A stretch of 64,000 nucleotides of DNA from Mycolicibacterium diernhoferi (lineage in GTDB: Bacteria; Actinomycetota; Actinomycetes; Mycobacteriales; Mycobacteriaceae). Shown here one piece after another: positions 1 through 9,010 of the stretch; positions within the stretch are counted from its first letter, which is position 1; the number at the start of each line of letters is the position of its first letter. A program made the translations under genes and the position numbers. Below the pieces are notes generated by a model. That model was not told the origin of the DNA, did no database searches, and saw only the letters and a program-made list of their open reading frames with translations. The stretch covers positions 3,782,001 through 3,846,000 of the forward strand of contig NZ_CP080332.1 of assembly GCF_019456655.1 (NCBI RefSeq). Direction: 5' to 3'.

Positions 1-16
1 CCTGGGGCTCTAACCG

Positions 17-928
17 GTGGCGGGGATGGTCGTCGCGATCGCGGGTTCCTCGGGCCTGATCGGTTCGGCACTGACGACGGCGTTACGCACCGCCGATCAC
101 CGGGTGATCCGCATCGTGCGCCGCCGCCCGTCGTCCGCCGACGAGGTGTTCTGGAATCCGGACACCGGCGAGTTCGACGTCGATGAGCTGACCGGGGTCG
201 ACGCCGTGGTGAATCTGTGCGGTGTCGGTGTCGGGTCCAAGCGGTGGTCCGGCGCGTTCAAGCAGAGCCTGCGCGACAGCAGGATCGGCCCCACCGAGGT
301 GCTCGCCGCCGCGGTCGCCGACGCCGGCGTGCCGGTCCTGCTCAACGCGAGCGCCGTCGGGTACTACGGCGACACCCGCGACCGCGTGGTCGACGAAACC
401 GCTTCGCACGGAACAGGTTTCCTGGCACAGCTGTGCACGGACTGGGAGGCTGCCACCGCGACGGCAGCCCAGGGTGGCGCGCGGGTGGTGCTGCTGCGCA
501 CCGGACTCGTGTTGTCGCCCGGTGGCGGGATGCTCAGCCGGTTGCGCCCGATCTTCGGGCTGGGCCTGGGGGCCCGGCTCGGCGATGGCCGGCAGTATTT
601 CCCGTGGATCAGCCTCGACGACCAGATCCGTGCGATCGAGTTCCTCATCGACCGGGACGATCTGTCCGGTCCGGTCAACCTGACCGGACCGGCACCGGTC
701 ACCAACGCCGAGTTCACCGCCGCGTTCGGCCGTACGCTCAAACGCCCCACCCCGATGAGCGTGCCGGGGTTCGCATTGCGCGCGGTCGTCGGGGAGTTCG
801 CCGACGACGGCCTGCTGAGCGGGCAGCGCGCCATCCCGGCCGCACTCGAGCGGGCCGGCTTCGGGTTCCGGCACAAGACCGTCGGTGAGGCGCTTGCCTA
901 TGCCACCGCCGGTGCTCCCCCGGCGTAG
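17..928 (+). CDS. TIGR01777-type NAD(P)-binding epimerase (atypical SDR)
   Basis: A 303-residue Rossmann-fold protein of the TIGR01777/SDR39U family. The N-terminus carries the nucleotide-binding motif [24 protein letters not shown] follows at about residues 113-122, and the C-terminal third contains the family pattern [17 protein letters not shown]. Substrate and reaction are not known for the family, so no specific activity is assigned. An in-frame stop at 11-13 limits the start to GTG 17 or ATG 26; GTG is kept because relatives, as I recall, have a few residues before VVAIAG. It sits just upstream of lipB, as Rv2216 does in M. tuberculosis, so it may be co-transcribed with the lipoate genes. 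Confidence 0.88.
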   Translation: MAGMVVAIAGSSGLIGSALTTALRTADHRVIRIVRRRPSSADEVFWNPDTGEFDVDELTGVDAVVNLCGVGVGSKRWSGAFKQSLRDSRIGPTEVLAAAVADAGVPVLLNASAVGYYGDTRDRVVDETASHGTGFLAQLCTDWEAATATAAQGGARVVLLRTGLVLSPGGGMLSRLRPIFGLGLGARLGDGRQYFPWISLDDQIRAIEFLIDRDDLSGPVNLTGPAPVTNAEFTAAFGRTLKRPTPMSVPGFALRAVVGEFADDGLLSGQRAIPAALERAGFGFRHKTVGEALAYATAGAPPA

Positions 929-939
929 CGTTGGCTCTC

Positions 940-1602
940 ATGGATTCCATCCGGTCTTCGTCGGCGCCCCTGCAGGTCAACCTGCTCGGCACGGTCGACT
1001 ACCGCGAGGCCTGGCAGCTGCAGCGTGAGATCGCCGAACGGCGGGTGGCCGGCGGCCCGGACACTTTGCTGCTGCTCGAACACCCGCCCGTCTACACCGC
1101 CGGCAAGCGCACCGAGGCGCACGAACGCCCCACCGACGGGACCCCCGTGGTGGACACCGACCGCGGCGGCAAGATCACCTGGCACGGGCCGGGTCAGCTG
1201 GTCGGCTATCCGATCATCGGGCTGACCGAGCCGCTCGATGTGGTGAATTTCGTTCGGCGCCTTGAGGAAGCACTCATCTCGGTGTGCGCGGGCCTCGGGG
1301 TGGAGGCGGGTCGCGTCGAGGGCCGATCCGGGGTGTGGGTACCGGGCTCTCCGCCCCGAAAGGTCGCTGCGATCGGCATCCGGGTGGCACGCGGGGTGAC
1401 ACTGCACGGCTTCTCGCTGAACTGCGACTGCGACCTGGGCGCCTTCGGCGGCATCATCCCGTGCGGCATCACCGACGCCGGGGTCACCTCGCTGACCGCT
1501 GAACTGGGCCGCCACGTTGCAGTGCAAGATGTCACCGCCGCGGTGGTCGATGCCGTCTCCGACGCGCTGGCCGGACGTATCCGAGTAGCATCGTCGGAGT
1601 GA
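940..1602 (+). CDS. lipB: Octanoyl-[acyl carrier protein]:protein N-octanoyltransferase LipB
   Basis: LipB moves octanoyl groups from acyl carrier protein to lipoyl-domain lysines, the first step of endogenous lipoate synthesis; targets include 2-oxoacid dehydrogenase complexes. Family signatures are [14 protein letters not shown] near the N-terminus, [16 protein letters not shown] in the middle, the lysine in PRKVAAIGI and the cysteine in [11 protein letters not shown] that form the Cys/Lys active pair. ATG 940 is preferred over the in-frame TTG at 931, giving 220 residues. The stop overlaps the lipA start (GTGA), so the two are translationally coupled. Confidence 0.95.
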   Translation: MDSIRSSSAPLQVNLLGTVDYREAWQLQREIAERRVAGGPDTLLLLEHPPVYTAGKRTEAHERPTDGTPVVDTDRGGKITWHGPGQLVGYPIIGLTEPLDVVNFVRRLEEALISVCAGLGVEAGRVEGRSGVWVPGSPPRKVAAIGIRVARGVTLHGFSLNCDCDLGAFGGIIPCGITDAGVTSLTAELGRHVAVQDVTAAVVDAVSDALAGRIRVASSE

Positions 1603-2543
1603 GCGTCGTACCCGAAGGCCGTAAGCTCCTGCGCCTCGAGGTGCGCAATGCCGAGACTCCGATCGAGCGCAAGCCGCCGTGGATCAAGACCAAGCTGCGC
1701 ACCGGCCCGGAGTACACCGAGCTGAAGAGCCTGGTCCGCCGCGAGGGTCTGCACACCGTCTGCGAAGAGGCCGGCTGCCCCAACATCTACGAATGCTGGG
1801 AGGACCGCGAGGCCACCTTCCTCATCGGCGGCGAGCAGTGCACCCGGCGCTGCGACTTCTGCCAGATCGACACCGGCAAGCCCGCCGAGCTCGACCGTGA
1901 CGAACCGCGCCGGGTCGCCGAGAGCGTGCAGGCGATGGGTCTGCGGTATTCCACGGTCACCGGTGTCGCCCGCGACGATCTGCCCGACGGCGGCGCCTGG
2001 CTGTACGCGGAGACGGTCCGCCAGATCCACGCGCTCAACCCGAACACCGGCGTCGAGCTGCTGGCCCCGGACTTCAACGCGGTCCCCGAACAGCTCGCCG
2101 AAGTGTTCGAGTCACGGCCGGAGGTGTTCGCGCACAACGTGGAGACCGTGCCGCGCATCTTCAAGCGGATCCGGCCCGCGTTCCGGTACCAGCGCAGCCT
2201 CGATGTCATCACCGCGGCCCGCGACTTCGGGCTGGTGACGAAGAGCAATCTCATCCTGGGTATGGGTGAGACTCCCGACGAGGTGCGCACCGCGCTGACC
2301 GACCTGCACGAGGCCGGCTGTGACATCGTCACCATCACCCAGTACCTGCGTCCGTCACCGCGCCACCATCCGGTGGACCGCTGGGTGCACCCGGATGAAT
2401 TCGTCGAGTTCACGACGTTCGCCGAGGGCCTCGGTTTCGCCGGTGTGCTGGCCGGACCACTGGTGCGTTCGTCCTACCGCGCGGGCCGTCTCTACGAGCA
2501 GGCGGCACGGGTTCGGACAGCCGCGACTCCACCCGTATCCTGA
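1599..2543 (+). CDS. lipA: Lipoyl synthase LipA (radical SAM)
   Basis: LipA inserts two sulfurs into the LipB-attached octanoyl chain. The protein is 314 residues. Both iron-sulfur ligand sets are visible: the auxiliary cluster motif [12 protein letters not shown] (C-x4-C-x5-C) and the radical SAM motif CTRRCDFC (C-x3-C-x2-C). The C-terminal RSSYRAG supplies the conserved serine ligand of the auxiliary cluster. It starts at GTG 1599 and overlaps the lipB stop by four bases. The DUF4191 gene follows after four bases, so lipB-lipA-DUF4191 looks like one operon. The lipoylated E2 partner of aceE is not in this window. Confidence 0.96.
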   Translation: MSVVPEGRKLLRLEVRNAETPIERKPPWIKTKLRTGPEYTELKSLVRREGLHTVCEEAGCPNIYECWEDREATFLIGGEQCTRRCDFCQIDTGKPAELDRDEPRRVAESVQAMGLRYSTVTGVARDDLPDGGAWLYAETVRQIHALNPNTGVELLAPDFNAVPEQLAEVFESRPEVFAHNVETVPRIFKRIRPAFRYQRSLDVITAARDFGLVTKSNLILGMGETPDEVRTALTDLHEAGCDIVTITQYLRPSPRHHPVDRWVHPDEFVEFTTFAEGLGFAGVLAGPLVRSSYRAGRLYEQAARVRTAATPPVS

Positions 2544-2547
2544 TCTG

Positions 2548-3297
2548 ATGGCGAAACGTACTCCCGCCCAGACCAAGGCAGCCAAAGCCGAGGCTAAGGC
2601 TGCCCGCAAGGCGGCGTCCAAGCAGCGGCGCAGCCAGCTGTGGCAGGCATTCCAGATTCAACGCAAAGAAGACAAGCGCCTGCTGCCGTACATGGTCGGG
2701 GCGTTCATACTGATCGTCGGGGCCTCGGTGGCGCTGGGCATCTTCGCCGGCGGCTTCACCAAGTACCTCATGATCCCGCTCGGCGTCATCCTCGGTGCGT
2801 TGGTCGCGTTCATCATCTTCGGCCGTCGCGCGCAGAAGTCGGTGTACAAGAAGGCCGAGGGTCAGACCGGCGCGGCAGCCTGGGCGCTGGACAACCTGCG
2901 CGGCAAGTGGCGCGTCACGCCCGGCGTCGCGGCGACCGGACACTTCGACGCGGTGCACCGGGTGATCGGCCGGCCCGGCGTGCTGCTGGTGGGCGAGGGC
3001 ACACCCTCACGTGTGAAACCGCTGCTGGCCCAGGAGAAGAAGCGCACCGCACGGCTGGTCGGCGATGTCCCGATCTACGACATCGTGGTCGGCAACGGCG
3101 AGGGTGAGGTGCCGCTGGCCAAGCTGGAGCGCCACCTCAACAAGTTGCCCGCCAACATCACCGTCAAGCAGATGGACGCACTGGAGTCGCGTCTGGTGGC
3201 GCTGGGTTCGAAGCTGGGTCCAGCCGCCATGCCGAAGGGCCCGATGCCCAACGGCGCGAAGATGCGGGGCGTGCAGCGCACCGTGCGCCGTAAGTAA
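2548..3297 (+). CDS. DUF4191 domain membrane protein (Rv2219-like)
   Basis: A 249-residue protein with a very basic, Ala/Lys-rich N-terminus (about residues 1-30). Two adjacent hydrophobic segments follow at about 47-70 and 73-92 (MVGAFILIVGASVALGIF and LMIPLGVILGALVAFIIF), then a soluble C-terminal domain of about 155 residues. It matches the actinobacterial DUF4191 family by layout and by position after lipA. Function is unknown. ATG 2548 lies four bases after the lipA stop, which argues for co-expression. Confidence 0.85.
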   Translation: MAKRTPAQTKAAKAEAKAARKAASKQRRSQLWQAFQIQRKEDKRLLPYMVGAFILIVGASVALGIFAGGFTKYLMIPLGVILGALVAFIIFGRRAQKSVYKKAEGQTGAAAWALDNLRGKWRVTPGVAATGHFDAVHRVIGRPGVLLVGEGTPSRVKPLLAQEKKRTARLVGDVPIYDIVVGNGEGEVPLAKLERHLNKLPANITVKQMDALESRLVALGSKLGPAAMPKGPMPNGAKMRGVQRTVRRK

Positions 3298-3337
3298 TCG
3301 CAGCCGTAAATAGTCGCGAACGTAAATACTTTCGGCG
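3290..3337 (+). repeat. Three imperfect 16-bp tandem repeats at a gene end
   Basis: Three copies of a 16-base unit start at 3290, 3306 and 3322. Each begins GTAA(G/A)TA, and the first two continue (A/G)TCGC(A/G). The first copy overlaps the last codons and stop of the DUF4191 gene. No hairpin is evident. Function is unknown; this may be replication slippage debris or an AT-rich stretch ahead of the amidohydrolase promoter. Confidence 0.4.
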
Positions 3338-3397
3338 AGTCGCCCTCGCCGGCGCTGCCCGGTTGCTTAGATGGCCCAATGACATTGAGGCGGGCGC

Positions 3398-5215
3398 ATG
3401 TGCACCGCGTGTGACTGGGCCCCGCACTTCGCCGCACTGAAGCCGAACCGTCGGACGGTGCTGCGCGCTGTCACGATCGCGGCGACGGCGACTGCGGTGA
3501 CGGCGATGACAGCATGTTCCACCGATCCGGATCGGGCGCCTGCGACCGGGCCGGCCACCGGATCGGGGTCCGACCCCGACTTCGTCTTCCGCAACGGCGC
3601 GATCTACACCGTCGCGGGTCCTGAGCCCTGGGTACAAGCGCTGGCCGTCACCGGCAACACCATCACCTACGTCGGCGACGAGGCCGGGGCGATGGAGCTC
3701 GCCGGCCCGGACACCCGCGTGGTCGACCTGAACGGTCGGCTGCTGATGCCCGGATTCGTCGAGGGCCACATCCATCCTTTCCTGGGCGGGTTCCTCAGCA
3801 CCGGCGTCGACCTGCAGCTGCCTACCGGTGCCGATGCACTGGCCGCCATCGAGCGTTACGCGAAGGACAACCCGACCGGAGTGGTCCGTGGCTTCGGCTG
3901 GCGGGTGGACATGTTCGGCCCCGAAGGACCGAACCGGGCCGACCTCGACCGCATCGTGCCCGATCGGCCGGCATTCTTCTTCGCCATCGACGGACACAGC
4001 CTGTGGGCCAACAGCAAGGCGCTGGAGATGGCCGGGGTGACGCGTGACACCCCGGATCCGATTCCGGGATTCAGCTACTACATACGCGACGTGGACGGCG
4101 AGCCCACCGGCTGGATTCTGGAAGTGGAAGCGCTGCTCGGGGTCGTCAACGCCGTCGAGCCGGTCTCTGCGGACACCATGGCCACGCTGCTGGAGGCCTG
4201 GTTGCCGAAGGCCTCCGAGGCGGGTATCACGTCGATCTTCGACGCGGGTGTGCCGCCGGTGGGAAGCGATCAGGGCGCGTTGATCGCCAAGTACACCGAT
4301 ATCGAGAAGCGGGGCGCCCTGCCGTTCCGGGTGGTCGCCTCCTACATGGTGAAGTCGGCGCCGGTGGACAACGCGGTGCAGCAGCTCACCGACATCCGGA
4401 GCCGGGTCTCCTCCGAACTGGTCGAGGTCAACGTCGTGAAGATCATCGGCGACGGGACCCAGGAGGGCTACACGGGCTGGCTGCTGGAGCCGTACGCGGA
4501 CAAACCCGATTCGATCGGCGCATCGCCGTTCACCGAGGAGCAGTGGCACCAGCTCGTCGCGCAGGTCGACGCCGCGGGTTTCGATGTGCACATCCATGCC
4601 TGCGGGGAGCGGGCCGCGCGCGTCGGGCTCGATTCCATCGAGCGCGCCATCGCCGCGAATCCCACACGTGACCGCCGGCACACCGTCGCGCACCTCGTCT
4701 ACGTCGAGGACCCGGACAGCGCGCGGTTCGCCGAACTCGGCGTCATCGCCCAGTTCTCCGCCAACTGGATGTCGGCAGATCCGGACACCGTGCAGAACAT
4801 GGGCGCCCGCTACGGGTCGCCGCGCAAGGACAACTTCTTCCGACCACAGAAGGTGTTGCAGTCCGGCGGTCGAATCTCGATGGGCACCGATTGGCCCGCC
4901 GCGGGCTACTTCTCCACCTACAAGCCGCTGGATTCCGTCCAGATCGGTGCCACCCGGCAGCTGATCGGCGAGCCGGACGCGCCGGTGCTGGCTCCGGCCG
5001 ATCAGAAGCTGACCGTCGCCGAGGCGGTGCACGCCAACACCCTGGGTGCGGCCTATCAGCTCCGGATGGAGGACAAGGTGGGCTCACTGGAGGTAGGCAA
5101 ACTCGCCGATCTGATCGTCCTGGACCGCAACATCCTGGAGATCGACCCGCACGACATCCACAGCACCACGGTCACCATGACGATGATGAACGGGCGCATC
5201 CGCCACGAGGTGTGA
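3398..5215 (+). CDS. Exported amidohydrolase family 3 (YtcJ-like) metal-dependent hydrolase
   Basis: A 605-residue amidohydrolase. The N-terminus has a twin-arginine-like motif (NRRTVLR, residues 17-23), a hydrophobic stretch and a possible lipobox MTAC ending at Cys40, so it is probably a Tat-exported lipoprotein. The mature part has the amidohydrolase beta-sandwich start and the metal-binding HIH in GFVEGHIHPF. Later come HIHACGERA and MGTDWP, typical of the YtcJ/Amidohydro_3 group, and ADLIVLDRN near the end. Substrates in this group are mostly undefined, so none is given. It is a single gene, convergent with the RDD gene. Confidence 0.85.
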   Translation: MCTACDWAPHFAALKPNRRTVLRAVTIAATATAVTAMTACSTDPDRAPATGPATGSGSDPDFVFRNGAIYTVAGPEPWVQALAVTGNTITYVGDEAGAMELAGPDTRVVDLNGRLLMPGFVEGHIHPFLGGFLSTGVDLQLPTGADALAAIERYAKDNPTGVVRGFGWRVDMFGPEGPNRADLDRIVPDRPAFFFAIDGHSLWANSKALEMAGVTRDTPDPIPGFSYYIRDVDGEPTGWILEVEALLGVVNAVEPVSADTMATLLEAWLPKASEAGITSIFDAGVPPVGSDQGALIAKYTDIEKRGALPFRVVASYMVKSAPVDNAVQQLTDIRSRVSSELVEVNVVKIIGDGTQEGYTGWLLEPYADKPDSIGASPFTEEQWHQLVAQVDAAGFDVHIHACGERAARVGLDSIERAIAANPTRDRRHTVAHLVYVEDPDSARFAELGVIAQFSANWMSADPDTVQNMGARYGSPRKDNFFRPQKVLQSGGRISMGTDWPAAGYFSTYKPLDSVQIGATRQLIGEPDAPVLAPADQKLTVAEAVHANTLGAAYQLRMEDKVGSLEVGKLADLIVLDRNILEIDPHDIHSTTVTMTMMNGRIRHEV

Positions 5216-5226
5216 CAGGCGTGTGA

Positions 5227-5703
5227 CTATCGCCTCACAACGGCGGTCTTGGTCGCGAGATCGTGCAGGCCACGCTGGTCACTGTCGGTGAACAGCGCCG
5301 GGATCACCAGCGCGGTCAGCAGACCGCGGGCGGCTGCCCGGCCCACCCCCACATGCCGGCGATTATCGACCGACACCACCATCAGCCCGAGCGCCGCCTG
5401 ACCGGGCGTGAACCCGAACAACCGCACCGAGACCACCCCCAGCACCAACCAGATGACCAGCACCGCGGTGGACATGGCCTGCAGGGACAGCAGGCCCAGG
5501 CTCATCCCGAGCGCGGCCAGACCGTAGGAGATCAGCCAGTCGACCAGCAGCGCGACGGTCCGTCGCCCGAATCCGGCGATCGACCCCGGCCCGTACTGAG
5601 GAAATCCCAACCGGTGGCCCGGATACTCGTTCGGCGGCTCCCCCGGCGCGCCCGAGCTTGAAGGTTCCGGTCCAGACAACCAGGATGAGAGTTCACGGGC
5701 CAT
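5227..5703 (-). CDS. RDD family membrane protein
   Basis: 158 residues. A proline/serine-rich N-terminus of about 45 residues is followed by an RDD domain: FGRRTVALLVDWLISYGLAA (Arg and Asp of the family), two to three hydrophobic segments and FTPGQAALGLMVV. Start is ATG at 5703. It is divergent from glnA1, the arrangement of Rv2219A in M. tuberculosis. RDD proteins are small membrane proteins of mostly unknown or transport-related role. Confidence 0.85.
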   Translation of the reverse strand: MARELSSWLSGPEPSSSGAPGEPPNEYPGHRLGFPQYGPGSIAGFGRRTVALLVDWLISYGLAALGMSLGLLSLQAMSTAVLVIWLVLGVVSVRLFGFTPGQAALGLMVVSVDNRRHVGVGRAAARGLLTALVIPALFTDSDQRGLHDLATKTAVVRR

Positions 5704-5744
5704 GCAGCCAGCATAGAGCGGGGGCCTCCGCGTGACTTCGACGC

Positions 5745-5760
5745 GTAACTTCCACGCAAC
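5745..5760 (+). promoter_or_regulatory. Candidate GlnR box upstream of glnA1
   Basis: GTAAC-N6-GCAAC lies 73 bases before the glnA1 start. It resembles the paired half-sites (gTnAC-n6-GaAAC) of actinobacterial GlnR, the OmpR-type nitrogen regulator. A further GTGAC is at 5732-5736. A comparable motif precedes glnA2. Assigned by eye. Confidence 0.45.
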
Positions 5761-5832
5761 ATCCGGTTGATGACCGTGCAACATCGTGTCCCTAGCGTCA
5801 ACGCGCGGGTCACCAGAAAAGGAGAATTCGTA

Positions 5833-7269
5833 GTGGCAGAAAAGACCTCCGATGACATCTTCAAGCTGATCAAGGACGAGAACGTCGAATACGTCGACAT
5901 TCGGTTCTGCGATCTGCCCGGTGTTGTCCAGCACTTCTCGATCCCGGCATCGGCGTTCGACGAGAGCGTGTTCGAGGACGGACTCGCCTTCGACGGCTCC
6001 TCTGTTCGCGGCTTCCAGTCGATCCACGAGTCGGACATGATGCTGCTGCCCGATCCCGACACGGCGCGCATCGATCCGTTCCGGGCGGCCAAGACGCTGA
6101 ACCTGAACTTCTTCGTGCATGACCCGTTCACCCGCGAGGCGTACTCGCGCGACCCGCGCAACGTGGCACGCAAGGCGGAGAACTACCTCGTCAGCACCGG
6201 CATCGCCGACACCTGCTACTTCGGTGCCGAGGCCGAGTTCTACATCTTCGACTCGGTGAGCTTCGACTCGAAGATGAACGGCACCTTCTACGAGGTGGAC
6301 TCCGAGTCCGGCTGGTGGAACAGCGGCGAGCCCTACGAGGCCGACGGCTCCCCCAACCGTGGCTACAAGGTCCGCCCCAAGGGTGGCTACTTCCCCGTCG
6401 CGCCGTACGACCACTATGTGGACCTGCGCGACGAGATGGCCACCAACCTGACCAATGCCGGGTTCACGCTGGAGCGCGGCCACCATGAGGTGGGCACCGC
6501 CGGCCAGGCCGAGATCAACTACAAGTTCAACACGCTGCTGGCCGCGGCCGACGATGTGCTGCTGTTCAAGTACATCATCAAGAACACCGCGTGGGCGAAC
6601 GGCAAGACCGTCACCTTCATGCCGAAGCCGCTGTTCGGCGACAACGGTTCGGGTATGCACGCCCACCAGTCGCTGTGGAAGGACGGCAAGCCGCTGTTCC
6701 ACGACGAGTCCGGCTACGCGGGCCTGTCCGACATCGCCCGCCACTACATCGGCGGCATCCTGCACCACGCCCCGTCGCTGCTGGCGTTCACCAACCCGAC
6801 GGTGAACTCCTACAAGCGTCTGGTGCCGGGCTACGAGGCCCCGATCAACCTGGTGTACAGCCAGCGCAACCGGTCGGCCTGTGTCCGTATCCCGATCACC
6901 GGCAACAACCCGAAGGCCAAGCGCCTCGAGTTCCGTTGCCCGGACAGCTCGGGCAACCCGTACCTGGCGTTCGCGGCCATGCTGATGGCCGGTATCGACG
7001 GCATCAAGAAGAAGATCGAGCCGCTCGCTCCGGTCGACAAGGACCTCTACGAGCTGCCGCCGGACGAGGCCGCCAACATCCCGCAGGCCCCGACCTCGCT
7101 GGCCGCGGTGATCGACCGCCTCGAAGAGGATCACGAGTACCTCACCGAGGGTGGCGTGTTCACCGAGGATCTGATCGAGACCTGGATCTCCTACAAGCGG
7201 GAGAACGAGATCATGCCGATCCAGATCCGTCCTCACCCGTACGAGTTCTCGCTCTACTACGACGTGTAA
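5833..7269 (+). CDS. glnA1: Glutamine synthetase type I-beta, GlnA1
   Basis: GlnA1 condenses ammonia and glutamate to glutamine with ATP; the enzyme is a dodecamer. The length (478 residues) equals the M. tuberculosis enzyme. Signatures include [12 protein letters not shown], the ATP-site segment [12 protein letters not shown] and NRSACVRIP. Tyr406 in KDLYELPP is the adenylylation target of GlnE, encoded at 13.8-16.8 kb. Start is GTG 5833, preceded by a good Shine-Dalgarno sequence (AGGAGA, 5819-5825 region) at normal spacing. [11 protein letters not shown] has a cysteine where I recall serine in M. tuberculosis. A GlnR-like box and a strong terminator frame the gene as a single transcription unit. 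Confidence 0.97.
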   Translation: MAEKTSDDIFKLIKDENVEYVDIRFCDLPGVVQHFSIPASAFDESVFEDGLAFDGSSVRGFQSIHESDMMLLPDPDTARIDPFRAAKTLNLNFFVHDPFTREAYSRDPRNVARKAENYLVSTGIADTCYFGAEAEFYIFDSVSFDSKMNGTFYEVDSESGWWNSGEPYEADGSPNRGYKVRPKGGYFPVAPYDHYVDLRDEMATNLTNAGFTLERGHHEVGTAGQAEINYKFNTLLAAADDVLLFKYIIKNTAWANGKTVTFMPKPLFGDNGSGMHAHQSLWKDGKPLFHDESGYAGLSDIARHYIGGILHHAPSLLAFTNPTVNSYKRLVPGYEAPINLVYSQRNRSACVRIPITGNNPKAKRLEFRCPDSSGNPYLAFAAMLMAGIDGIKKKIEPLAPVDKDLYELPPDEAANIPQAPTSLAAVIDRLEEDHEYLTEGGVFTEDLIETWISYKRENEIMPIQIRPHPYEFSLYYDV

Positions 7270-7303
7270 GTCGGCACAGCCGAGCGCACACTCGTCGTTC
7301 TTT

Positions 7304-7331
7304 GGAGGCCCCCGGTTCGCCGGGGGCCTCC
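7304..7331 (+). terminator. Rho-independent-type terminator of glnA1
   Basis: A perfect 12-bp stem (7304-7315 with 7320-7331, GGAGGCCCCCGG and its complement) closes on a TTCG tetraloop. The T-rich tract TTTGTTTCCTTTT follows. It starts 34 bases after the glnA1 stop. Confidence 0.85.
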
Positions 7332-7365
7332 TTTGTTTCCTTTTCAATGGGTATGGTCGAAGACC

Positions 7366-7797
7366 ATGATCAACATGTCCGCCCGCCTGGACGCGCTCGC
7401 ACCGACGGTGCTGAGCCTGTTCCGCCTCGTGTTCGGATTCCTGTTCACCGCGTTCGGCACCTCGAAGATGTTCGGCTGGCCCATCGCGATGGCGCAGCCG
7501 CTCGGCGGCTGGCCCGGCTGGTACGCGGGTCTGATCGAACTGGTCGCCGGCCTGCTCATCATGGTCGGGTTGTTCACCCGCGCAGCGGCTTTCGTCGCCT
7601 CCGGATCGATGGCCGTGGCCTACTTCTGGCAGCATCAGCCGCTGGGCCTGTGGCCCATCGTCCCGCCGGAGTACGGCGGCAACGGCGGGTTGAGCCCGAT
7701 CCTGTTCTGTTTCGGGTTCTTGCTGCTGGTCTTCGCCGGCCCGGGGCCCTATTCACTGGACCGACTGCGCTCCCGGACACCGGAGGCTGGTCAATAA
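7366..7797 (+). CDS. DoxX family membrane protein (first of a tandem pair)
   Basis: 143 residues with four hydrophobic segments. The DoxX pattern is clear: RLVFGFLFTAFGTSKMFG at the first helix, GWYAGLIELVAGLLIMVGLFTR in the middle, and LSPILFCFGFLLLVFAGPG at the end. DoxX proteins are small inner-membrane proteins; some relatives act with redox-stress partners, but the role here is unknown. ATG 7366 is chosen because the upstream in-frame TTG lies at the glnA1 terminator. The next gene is a paralogue of equal length. Confidence 0.85.
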   Translation: MINMSARLDALAPTVLSLFRLVFGFLFTAFGTSKMFGWPIAMAQPLGGWPGWYAGLIELVAGLLIMVGLFTRAAAFVASGSMAVAYFWQHQPLGLWPIVPPEYGGNGGLSPILFCFGFLLLVFAGPGPYSLDRLRSRTPEAGQ

Positions 7798-7822
7798 ACG
7801 GACCGTGGTCCTACCATTGGGC

Positions 7823-8254
7823 ATGGCCATGACAGATCTCGACACCAAGCTCACCAAGTACGCCCCCGTTGTGCTCTCGGTTTTCCGGATCGTGTTCGGA
7901 CTCCTGTTCACCCTGCACGGCACCCAGAAGTTGTTCGGTTTTCCCAGCGCCACGTCCAGCGGCACCGTCGCTGCCGGCACCTGGCCGTACTGGTATGCGG
8001 GCGTCCTCGAAGTGGTCCTGGGACTGCTGATCCTGACCGGGTTGTTCACCCGCATCGCGGCGTTCATCGCCTCCGGCGAGATGGCCTACGCGTTCTTCAG
8101 CGCCCACTTCCCGAAGGCGTTCTGGCCCATCGACAACGGCGGCGAACCCTCCGTGCTGTTCTGCTTCGGGTTCCTGCTCCTGGTGTTCACCGGCGGCGGC
8201 GCCATCGCCCTGGACAACGTGATCCGGCGCAAGTCGGCCGCGCCGGCGGTCTGA
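7823..8254 (+). CDS. DoxX family membrane protein (second of a tandem pair)
   Basis: 143 residues, the same length and layout as the gene upstream, 25 bases away. Matching motifs are VFRIVFGLLFTLHGTQKLFG, YWYAGVLEVVLGLLILTGLFTR and VLFCFGFLLLVFTGGG. This looks like a local duplication that has diverged. ATG 7823 is used; ATG 7829 and GTG 7805 are possible. The two probably share a transcript downstream of the glnA1 terminator. Confidence 0.85.
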   Translation: MAMTDLDTKLTKYAPVVLSVFRIVFGLLFTLHGTQKLFGFPSATSSGTVAAGTWPYWYAGVLEVVLGLLILTGLFTRIAAFIASGEMAYAFFSAHFPKAFWPIDNGGEPSVLFCFGFLLLVFTGGGAIALDNVIRRKSAAPAV

Positions 8255-8255
8255 C

Positions 8256-8876
8256 TCAGCCGGCTTCCCGCGCCCACGCGGGCGCGATGAAGATCCCCTC
8301 GGCTTCCACCGTCACCCCCTCATCGTCCAGGATCTGGCCGCGCGCAAAGGCTTTGATGCCTTCGATGCGTTCCACCCAGGCCTCGGCACGCAGCCGCCCC
8401 AGCGGGGTGGCGCGCAGGTATTTCAGCGTCAGCGTGCCGGTGAACCGCGGCTGGCGCAGTCCGTCGCTGGCCACCTCGCCGAGGATGTGGTCGAGCACCA
8501 GCGCGCAGATGCCGCCGTGCACCCGTCCGGGCGGCCCCTCGTAAGGAGCTCCCAGGGTGAATTCGGTCCAGCACCGGCCTGACTCGGTGTGCTGCACGGT
8601 CAACGGAGGCGCGATCGCGTTGCGTACCCCGATCACCGGATCGGCCAGGACCACCGGCCGCCCGGTGACGGCGTGACGCATGGTCCGCGGCCCGTCGTGG
8701 CGCTGCTGCTCCAGCGTCTCGGCGATCGCCTCCACGGCGAGCTGCGCCTGCCGGATGGTCTCGCTGTCCGCCCCGGTGCTGATGCCGGCCTCGACCAGCC
8801 GGCGCACCGCCGCCGTCAACGGTCCGTGCAACTCCAGTTGACGGTCGTGTTCGTCGGCGCTGATCTCGGTGAACAT
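8256..8876 (-). CDS. PaaI/hotdog-fold thioesterase
   Basis: 206 residues. The N-terminal ~90 residues are helical and unassigned. The C-terminal half is a hotdog domain with GPPGRVHGGICALVLDHILG, the 4HBT/PaaI active-site helix where the Asp follows HGG, and TGTLTLKYLRATPLG. It probably hydrolyses an acyl-CoA thioester; the acyl group cannot be told. Start is ATG 8876. It is convergent with the DoxX pair, with stops almost touching. Confidence 0.82.
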   Translation of the reverse strand: MFTEISADEHDRQLELHGPLTAAVRRLVEAGISTGADSETIRQAQLAVEAIAETLEQQRHDGPRTMRHAVTGRPVVLADPVIGVRNAIAPPLTVQHTESGRCWTEFTLGAPYEGPPGRVHGGICALVLDHILGEVASDGLRQPRFTGTLTLKYLRATPLGRLRAEAWVERIEGIKAFARGQILDDEGVTVEAEGIFIAPAWAREAG

Positions 8877-9010
8877 CTTCTGGTTCTATCAGGCGGCGGC
8901 GCCACACGTGAACGCACCCATCGCCGACGGTCGCAGGCACTTCTATGGTGTACTTCCAGCAAAGCCGCCGCTGCCCCGACTCGGCCGGCGTCGAGACGGA
9001 GGCATCGGTC

